From the NCBI GenBank assembly GCA_013695145.1, contig JACDBB010000083.1, positions 1 through 44,398 on the forward strand: a DNA stretch of 44,398 nucleotides, in the 5' to 3' direction. The notes under the pieces are model-generated. The model had not been told where the DNA came from. It made no database searches and saw only the letters and a program-made list of their open reading frames with translations. The stretch's first letter is position 1. Each line of letters starts with the position of its first letter. The DNA comes from Euzebyales bacterium. GTDB taxonomy: Bacteria > Actinomycetota > Nitriliruptoria > Euzebyales > Egibacteraceae. The translations under genes and the position numbers were made by a program. Of the stretch, positions 38,685-44,398 are shown piece by piece.

Positions 38685-41600
38685 CGGTCGGTCACCGCCT
38701 CGCGCTCGAGCAGCCCCGCCCACAGCCGCCTGGCGTAGCGGCCCACGCGTGTGGGCCCACCACCGTCCCAGCCGGGTCCGCGCTCGTCGTCGCGCAGCGG
38801 CTCGGCAAGGAGCTCGGCGAGGGTCCGGACCCCTCCGAGCACCAGCTGGTGCTCGGCCTCGAGGTCCTCCCTGGGGAAGTCCCAGGTGGTCTCCCACTCG
38901 CGGCGCATGGCCGCCTCGGGGTCGCGGCCGGCCATGACGGCCTCGGCGAACGCGGCCGAGGTCTTGCAGAACAGCGGCACCGGCTCGCGCATCCCGCGGT
39001 CGAAGATGTCAAGGAGCACGGCCAGGTTGGCCATGGCCGTGGCGTGGCGCGCCGCGCCGTCCTCGCCCAGCGCGGGGAGCGTGGAGATGGTCACGTCGCT
39101 GCCACTGCGGGGGCTGCGCCCGACCGTGGCCGCCTCGAATGCCCGCTCGGGGTGGGCGGCCGACAGGGCCAGCAGCCGCACCCATGCGGCGAGGCGATGC
39201 TTGGCGGCGACCCGGGAGTAGGTCACCGCGCGCAGCAGGTCGCCGTGGACGCCAGGGGCGGTACCGACCAGCGCCCGCCCGTCGGCCAGCGGCAGGTCGA
39301 TCTCGACCGAAGCAGGTTCATCGTCGCTGGGCACCAGCGTTCCATGGCCATCGCTTCGCGATAGCCACAACCGGGAATTGTGAGAATCGCCCTCGCGAGC
39401 TCGGGCGCCCCGTGTCAGGCCGTCGGCGGCGGCGGCGATCGCGTCCACCAGGGGCCCGACGCGGTCGATCACCGGCGCGGCCAGCGACCCGGGAGGAAGC
39501 GTGCCCCGCGCGAGCTCAGCCGCTCGGCAGGCGGCGGGGTCGGCGCCGGCCAGCCGGGCGTCGAGCAGGCGCTGCCCGAGGCCCCACTCCTCGAGCTTGT
39601 CCAGCTCCACGGGCAGGGCGTCGGCGGGATCGTCGGCGTCCTGGGTGATGCGGATCCCCAGGCGCTCGCGCAGGAACGTCCTCGCCGGGTGCTGGACGAA
39701 GCGGACCAGCGCGTCGAGCTCGATGACATCCGCCCCGACCGGGGGCAGCGAGCCCGGCAGGAACGCGGGCGGGTCGTGACGACGGCCGACCAGGGCCTGC
39801 GCGCCGTGCAGCGCGGCGGTGTCGAAGCTCCACGCCCGGCCGCCCACGAGCTGGCCGGGGGTGAAGTTGCGCACGTCGAAGGGCTGGAGCGGGTGCTTCA
39901 CGACGACGCGCTCGCGGGCCGGGACGGCCGAGGAGTCCTTGGCGCCCTCGACCCGGACCGTGGCGTCGACGACATCGAGCAGCTCGCCGATCGGCACGGC
40001 GGGAGGCAGCGCGGCGTTCGTGCGCTCGTCGCGCCCGCTGTAGGTCACGACCAGGTGCGTCTGCGCGGCGAGCAGCGCGTCGAGCAGCAGCTGGCGGTCC
40101 TCGCTGCGGGGGTCGCGGTCGCCGACGTGCGGGTCCCGAGCGACCAGGTCGTCGCCGTCGGGCGGGAACCGGCGGGGGAAGACCCCGTCATCGAGGCCCA
40201 GCAGGCACACGACCCGGTGCGGCACCGAGCGCATCGGCACCAACGTGCACACGGTTAGGTGGCCGGTGCGGAAGCTCGCGCGGGTCGGTCGTCCGCCCAG
40301 ACGCTCTGCCAGCAGATCCCGCATCTCGGCTGGGGTGAGCACCGCGACGCTGGGTGCGTCGTCGTGCTGCGCCCCGGTCACGACGTCGTCGAGGATGCGC
40401 TGCAGCTGGGCGCGCTGCCAGGCGTCGCGCTGGCTGGTCGCGGTGAGCGCGTCAGCCGCGGCCGCGATGGCCGCGGCCCAGCCGGCGACGGGCTGCTCGG
40501 CGCTGAGCGCGACCAGCGCGACGTGGAGGCGGTCGACCAGCTCCGCGAGCCGTCCGGCCAGCTCGATGTCGCGGCTGCCGACGTCGTCGAGCGGCAGGAC
40601 GCCGCCGACGAGCCGGTGGGTGTCCTCCGCGACGGCCACGCCGAGGAGGATGCGGTCGAGCCCGGACCGCCACGTCCCGTCGTCGAACCCGTCGAGCTTG
40701 TACGGCGCGCGGTGCTCGGCGTCCAGGCCCCAGCGGATCCCGGTGGCGGCGACCCAGTCCTCGATGCGGGCGAGGTCGTCGTCGTCCAGGCTGAACCGCC
40801 GGCGCACCGGCTCCCGGCCGGCGAGGTCGAGGACCTGCGAGGCGGTGGCGCGGCCGGTGGCGAGCGCCAGCAGCTGCGACACCGCGCCGAGGACGGGATT
40901 GGTCTGGCGCAGCGCGCGGTCGGCCAGGCGCACCCGCAGGTCGGGGGGCCGGTCGCCTCGGGTGGGGTGCTCCTCGTCCTCCAGCGCGTCCCCGGCGCCG
41001 AACGTGGCGTGGACCAGCGGGGCGAAGGCCTCGATGTCGGGGCACATGACGATGATGTCGCGCGGCTCGAGCGTGGGGTCGTCGGCCAAGAGATGGAGAA
41101 TCGCGTCGCGGATGACCTCGACCTGCCGGGCGCGGCCATGGCAGGAGTGCACCTGCAGGCTGCGGTCGTCGGGAGCGAGGGCGGGCCTGGTGTCGGCGTG
41201 ACCGGGCAGCGGCGCGCCCGTGGGCGCCTGGTCTGCGCGAACAGCGGCCTGGACGTGCTCCAGGAGGGTGCGGGGTTGGATGTCGTGCGGGCGGTGATCG
41301 TCGTCGAGCGGCGCTCCGCCGGCGAGCAGGACGAGCTGCACCTCCCTTGCGTCCTGGCCCCAGGTGGCCAGCAGCGGGTTCCTCGGCAGTCGGGCCGTGG
41401 GGTCGTCACGGCGACGCAGGTCCCGGCGGGGCAGCTCGGCGGCGGACACCTTGTCCCACAGCGCCGGGGAGGGATGCAGAAGGAACAGGTGCACGCTGCG
41501 GTGTGCCCCCAGTGCGAGGAGCACGTCGAGGTGGCTGGCGGGCAGGCGGGTGAGACCGTACAGCGAGATCCTGCTCGGCAGGTCTGAGAGCTCGGGGGCG

Positions 41601-42244
41601 CGGCGCAGCTCGTCGCAGGCAGCCTCGAGGCGCTCGGCGGGGCTGGGGCTGCCGATGCGCTCGCGCAGGCAGCGCCACAGCCGCGCCTGCCACGCGACGT
41701 CGGCGGGCAGGGGGGTGCCGTCGGCGGCGGTGTCGGCGCCGGCGGCCCATGCGCGGACCATGCCGGGGCGGTGCACGCCGTAGCGGTCGAACGCGTCCGC
41801 GAGGTGGCGGACCGCGCCGAGGCGGCGGTCGCGGCGGAGCCGGTCGGTGTCGTCCGCGCCGCCCAGATGGGCGCCGAGGGTGGCGAGCCATGGCTCGCCG
41901 ACTCGCTCGGCCACGACGTCGAGCAGCGGCCACAGCGCGCGGTCGGGCAGCCACGGATCCGCTTCCATGGCGGTCGCGGCGCGACCGGCCGATGTGGCCG
42001 CCCTGACGGCATCGCCGACCAGCTGGCCCGGGAAGGGGAAGTCGACGTTGGCGCAGACCCCGTCGGCCCTTCCGGCCGACACGCCCAGGGTGTGGGACAG
42101 CCGCTGGGTCAACCAGCGCTCGACGCCGCGTGTGGGCACCGCGACGATCTCGGGCACGAGCGGGTCGTCAAATGGCTCGGCGACCACCTCGGCGAGCGCG
42201 ACCACCAGGCGATCCGACCGCTCGGCGCGATGGATGTGCAGCAA
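38681..42244 (-). CDS. recC: RecBCD subunit RecC
   Basis: 1187 residues from a TTG start (MLHIHRAERSDRLVVALAEV) with GAGGAGG about 10 bases upstream; no ATG is available closer. N-terminal RecC features: IVAVPTRGVERWLTQRLSHT and NVDFPFPGQLVGD; mid-protein RDIIVMCPDIEAFAPLV; VCLLGLDDGVFPRRFPPDGD; then the C-terminal nuclease-like fold. RecC is the inactivated-helicase scaffold that reads Chi and channels the strands. First gene of the operon. A stretch near residue 960-985 (EGDSHNSRLWLSRSDGHG) is AT-richer than the remainder and may be a lineage-specific insertion. Confidence 0.93.
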   Translation of the reverse strand: MLHIHRAERSDRLVVALAEVVAEPFDDPLVPEIVAVPTRGVERWLTQRLSHTLGVSAGRADGVCANVDFPFPGQLVGDAVRAATSAGRAATAMEADPWLPDRALWPLLDVVAERVGEPWLATLGAHLGGADDTDRLRRDRRLGAVRHLADAFDRYGVHRPGMVRAWAAGADTAADGTPLPADVAWQARLWRCLRERIGSPSPAERLEAACDELRRAPELSDLPSRISLYGLTRLPASHLDVLLALGAHRSVHLFLLHPSPALWDKVSAAELPRRDLRRRDDPTARLPRNPLLATWGQDAREVQLVLLAGGAPLDDDHRPHDIQPRTLLEHVQAAVRADQAPTGAPLPGHADTRPALAPDDRSLQVHSCHGRARQVEVIRDAILHLLADDPTLEPRDIIVMCPDIEAFAPLVHATFGAGDALEDEEHPTRGDRPPDLRVRLADRALRQTNPVLGAVSQLLALATGRATASQVLDLAGREPVRRRFSLDDDDLARIEDWVAATGIRWGLDAEHRAPYKLDGFDDGTWRSGLDRILLGVAVAEDTHRLVGGVLPLDDVGSRDIELAGRLAELVDRLHVALVALSAEQPVAGWAAAIAAAADALTATSQRDAWQRAQLQRILDDVVTGAQHDDAPSVAVLTPAEMRDLLAERLGGRPTRASFRTGHLTVCTLVPMRSVPHRVVCLLGLDDGVFPRRFPPDGDDLVARDPHVGDRDPRSEDRQLLLDALLAAQTHLVVTYSGRDERTNAALPPAVPIGELLDVVDATVRVEGAKDSSAVPARERVVVKHPLQPFDVRNFTPGQLVGGRAWSFDTAALHGAQALVGRRHDPPAFLPGSLPPVGADVIELDALVRFVQHPARTFLRERLGIRITQDADDPADALPVELDKLEEWGLGQRLLDARLAGADPAACRAAELARGTLPPGSLAAPVIDRVGPLVDAIAAAADGLTRGARAREGDSHNSRLWLSRSDGHGTLVPSDDEPASVEIDLPLADGRALVGTAPGVHGDLLRAVTYSRVAAKHRLAAWVRLLALSAAHPERAFEAATVGRSPRSGSDVTISTLPALGEDGAARHATAMANLAVLLDIFDRGMREPVPLFCKTSAAFAEAVMAGRDPEAAMRREWETTWDFPREDLEAEHQLVLGGVRTLAELLAEPLRDDERGPGWDGGGPTRVGRYARRLWAGLLEREAVTDR

Positions 42245-42395
42245 CCTCGGTCGACCTCCTCATCGCTGGCTCCCTTCGTGGCCGCACCCTACGCCGAGCG
42301 GCGGCCGGGCGTCCTCGGCGGCTCGGCGGGCTGCACCGGGGCGGCGGTGGGCGCGCCGCTCCGGCGTTCGACTGAGGCCGGCAAGCTGACCTAGC

Positions 42396-43766
42396 ATGCG
42401 GGCGGTGGCCACCGACGAGCTCGCCGGGGCGCTCGCCCGGATCGTGGGGGCGGCGCACGTGCTGGCCGACCCCTCCTTGCGCGCGCCGTATGAGACCGAC
42501 TGGACCCGCCGCTTCTCCGGCTCCGCCCGGCTGGTGGTGCGACCGGCCGGCACTGCGGAGGTGGCGGCCGTGGTTGACGCCTGCCGCGAGGCCGGCGCGG
42601 CGCTGGTCCCTCAGGGCGGCAACACGGGCCTCGTCGGAGGCGGCGTGCCGCGCCATGGCGAGGTCCTGCTCTCCACCACCCGCCTGGGCGGGCTCGGCTC
42701 GGTCGATCCCCTGGCCGCCCAGGTCACGGTCGGCGCGGGCGCCACGCTGGCGGCGGTGCAGGCCCACGCGGCGCCGCACGGCCTCGACGTCGGCGTGGAC
42801 CTCGGAGCGCGGGACAGCGCCACGATCGGGGGCATGGTTGCGACGAACGCGGGCGGCGTCCACGTCCTGCGGCACGGCTCGATGCGGGCGCGTGTGGCGG
42901 GAGTCGAGGCGGTCCTCGCCGGCGGGCAGGTCCTGTCGCACCTGGCCGGCCTGCGCAAGGACAACACCGGCTTCGACCTCGCCGGCCTGCTGACCGGCAG
43001 CGAGGGCGTGCTCGGCGTGGTGACCCGGGTGCGCCTGCAACTGGTCCCCCGGCCCGCACGGCGGGTCGTCGCGCTGCTCGGCATGCCGGGCCTTGACGCC
43101 GCGCTGCGCACCGCGGTGGCGCTGCGTGACGGTGTGCCAAGCGTCGAGGCGCTGGAGTTCATGGACGCCGCCAGCATGGCGCTGGTCCGCTCCCACGCCG
43201 GGCTTGCGGCTCCCGTGCCAGGCGAGCATCCGGTGTTCCTGCTGGTCGCGTGCGGCGCGGCGGACGACCCGCTGCCCGCCCTGACCGCCGCGCTGGCGGA
43301 ACCGCTCTCCGCGGCGGTCGGGACCGAGCGGGCGGACCGGGCGGCGCTGTGGGCCTACCGGGAGCGCGTCACCGAGGCCGTCGGTGCGGCCGGCGTCCCG
43401 CACAAGCTGGACGTGACGCTGCCCCTGCCAGCCCTGCCAGCCTTCGCCGACGAGGTCCGCCGGACGATCTCGGACGTCGCGCCGGGGGCGCGGGCGCTGT
43501 TGTGGGGTCACCTCGGTGACGGCAACGTGCATGTCAACGTGCTGGACCTCGACCCCGACGACGACCGGGTGGACGACGCGGTCCTGCGCCTGGTCATCCG
43601 CCGGGGCGGCTCGATCAGCGCCGAACACGGCATCGGCGTGGCCAAGACCCGCTGGCTGCCGCTGTCGCGCACTCCCGAGGAGCTGGCCGCCATGCGCGCC
43701 ATCAAGAACGCGCTGGACCCCTGCGGGCTGCTGAACCCCGGCGTGCTGCTGCCCGCGGGCGCGTAG
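42396..43766 (+). CDS. FAD-linked 2-hydroxyacid dehydrogenase (GlcD / D-2-hydroxyglutarate type)
   Basis: 456 residues. N-terminal FAD-binding PCMH domain: RLVVRPAGTAEVAAVVDACR, GAALVPQGGNTGLVGGGVP, and DLGARDSATIGGMVATNAGG. C-terminal FAD-oxidase domain: WGHLGDGNVHVNVLD with the metal/substrate His residues, SISAEHGIGVAKTRWL and ALDPCGLLNPGVLLP. It oxidises a D-2-hydroxyacid (D-lactate, glycolate or D-2-hydroxyglutarate); the motif set does not discriminate. Start at ATG 42396; a 151-bp gap separates it from the divergent recC start. Confidence 0.92.
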   Translation: MRAVATDELAGALARIVGAAHVLADPSLRAPYETDWTRRFSGSARLVVRPAGTAEVAAVVDACREAGAALVPQGGNTGLVGGGVPRHGEVLLSTTRLGGLGSVDPLAAQVTVGAGATLAAVQAHAAPHGLDVGVDLGARDSATIGGMVATNAGGVHVLRHGSMRARVAGVEAVLAGGQVLSHLAGLRKDNTGFDLAGLLTGSEGVLGVVTRVRLQLVPRPARRVVALLGMPGLDAALRTAVALRDGVPSVEALEFMDAASMALVRSHAGLAAPVPGEHPVFLLVACGAADDPLPALTAALAEPLSAAVGTERADRAALWAYRERVTEAVGAAGVPHKLDVTLPLPALPAFADEVRRTISDVAPGARALLWGHLGDGNVHVNVLDLDPDDDRVDDAVLRLVIRRGGSISAEHGIGVAKTRWLPLSRTPEELAAMRAIKNALDPCGLLNPGVLLPAGA

Positions 43767-43778
43767 GGTCGCCCAACG

Positions 43779-44398
43779 ATGCGCATCCTCGTGACCGGTG
43801 GCGCCGGGTTCGTCGGGTCCCACATCGTCGACGCGTTGACCGCCTCGGGACACGACGTCAGCGCGCTCGACTGCCTGGACCCCGCGGCCCACGCGGGTCC
43901 GCCGGACGGGCTGAACCCGGCCGCCGAGTACCGCTGGGACGACGTGGCCGACACTGACGCGGCGCTGGCGGCGGTCGCCGGCGCCGACGCGGTGTGCCAC
44001 CAGGCCGCGAAGGTCGGCCTGGGTCTGGACTTCGCGGACGTGCGTGCCTACTGCGAGCAGAACGACCTGGGTACGGCCACGTTGCTGTGGGCCCTGCACG
44101 CCAGCGGGTTTCGCGGCCGGCTGGTGCTGGCCAGCTCCATGGTGGTGTACGGCGAGGGACGCTACCGCTGCGCCGCCCACGGCATCGTCGCGCCGGGACC
44201 CCGGCGGGTCAGCGATCTGGACGCCGGACGCTACGAGCCGCCGTGCCCCACGTGCGGCGCCCCGCTCGAGCCGGAACCGGTGCCTGAGGACGCGCCGCTC
44301 GACCCGCGCAACGTCTACGCAGCCACGAAGCTGCACCAGGAGCACCTGTGCGCGGCGTTCGCGCGCGAGACCGGCGTCGCGGTGACCGCGCTGCGCTA
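43779..44398 (+). CDS. NAD-dependent sugar epimerase/dehydratase with Cys/His insert (partial, cut by window end)
   Basis: At least 206 residues, no stop before the window end. Extended SDR: NAD site [20 protein letters not shown], catalytic [10 protein letters not shown] (Ser 119-120 region) and Y180-xxx-K184 (NVYAATK). Between them is an insert with C131-AA-H134 and C156-PT-C159, a plausible zinc knuckle. This insert resembles dTDP-L-rhamnose 4-epimerase-type proteins of Actinomycetota as I recall them. Starts 12 bases behind the dehydrogenase stop, so probably co-transcribed. Substrate uncertain; could be UDP-glucose or dTDP-sugars. Confidence 0.85.
   Translation, partial: MRILVTGGAGFVGSHIVDALTASGHDVSALDCLDPAAHAGPPDGLNPAAEYRWDDVADTDAALAAVAGADAVCHQAAKVGLGLDFADVRAYCEQNDLGTATLLWALHASGFRGRLVLASSMVVYGEGRYRCAAHGIVAPGPRRVSDLDAGRYEPPCPTCGAPLEPEPVPEDAPLDPRNVYAATKLHQEHLCAAFARETGVAVTALR

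Noticed and set aside
33490-38738. Long plus-strand open frames of 640, 698 and 770 codons opposite recD and recB
   Set aside because: They are antisense mirrors of highly GC-biased codons (rich in Arg, Gly, Gln, His, Asp) with no domain, while the minus-strand frames are clear RecB and RecD.
1-44398. CRISPR array, insertion sequence or prophage
   Set aside because: No spaced repeat array, transposase, integrase or phage structural gene was seen. The only repeats are the 57-bp pair, the 16-bp tandem and local dyads.

Overview
The window is very GC-rich DNA from a high-GC Gram-positive bacterium (Actinomycetota). The evidence is frequent GTG/TTG starts, GTGA/ATGA stop-start overlaps, a relative of the mycothiol-dependent reductase Rv2466c, LexA/PafBC-type damage-promoter elements, a DasR-type operator and lipobox binding proteins. 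The genus cannot be fixed from sequence alone. A deep-branching lineage that uses RecBCD, such as Nitriliruptoria, would fit, but this is a guess.

Layout: 0.1-2.1 kb holds a small lipoprotein, a membrane-anchored cupredoxin broken by a one-base frameshift, and a bacterial PH/SHOCT membrane protein. 2.2-5.4 kb is a CUT1 sugar importer (binding protein plus two permeases, no ATPase), followed by a convergent Rv2466c-like thioredoxin-fold protein. 6.0-12.8 kb is an accessory patch. It opens with a 24-nt fragment of a tRNA-Gly 3' end and carries VapBC, MarR with its operator, an AraC regulator with a VOC protein, a TetR/hydrolase divergent pair, a Fic protein, and several broken genes (ridA, cupin, TetR tail, antitoxin without toxin).

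12.8-15.5 kb holds housekeeping-type genes (aldo/keto reductase, Maf, DusB). 15.5-23.8 kb is a galactose catabolic operon on the minus strand. Its order is binding protein, double ATPase, two permeases (the arrangement of the galactofuranose importer YtfQRT-YjfF), DeoR regulator, galT, galK, then an internally deleted galE. A DNA-damage promoter with no intact gene behind it points into the end of this operon. 24.0-24.9 kb is a MntA/HepT toxin-antitoxin pair. 24.9-29.8 kb is a compact carbohydrate cluster: two GT4 glycosyltransferases, a GH130 phosphorylase and a six-hairpin glycosidase-like protein. This is the best candidate for an undescribed pathway.

29.8-33.1 kb holds a glutathionyl-hydroquinone-reductase-like protein, a spermidine-synthase-like methyltransferase, a PEBP protein, and a GntR/HutC regulator with a DasR-like operator. 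33.3-42.2 kb is recC-recB-recD on the minus strand. 42.4-44.4 kb is a GlcD-type FAD dehydrogenase and an NAD-dependent sugar epimerase cut by the window edge. A 57-bp repeat with palindromic arms occurs twice (12.7 and 33.2 kb), each time just downstream of a gene and in the same orientation.

No rRNA, intact tRNA, CRISPR array, transposase or phage structural gene was seen.
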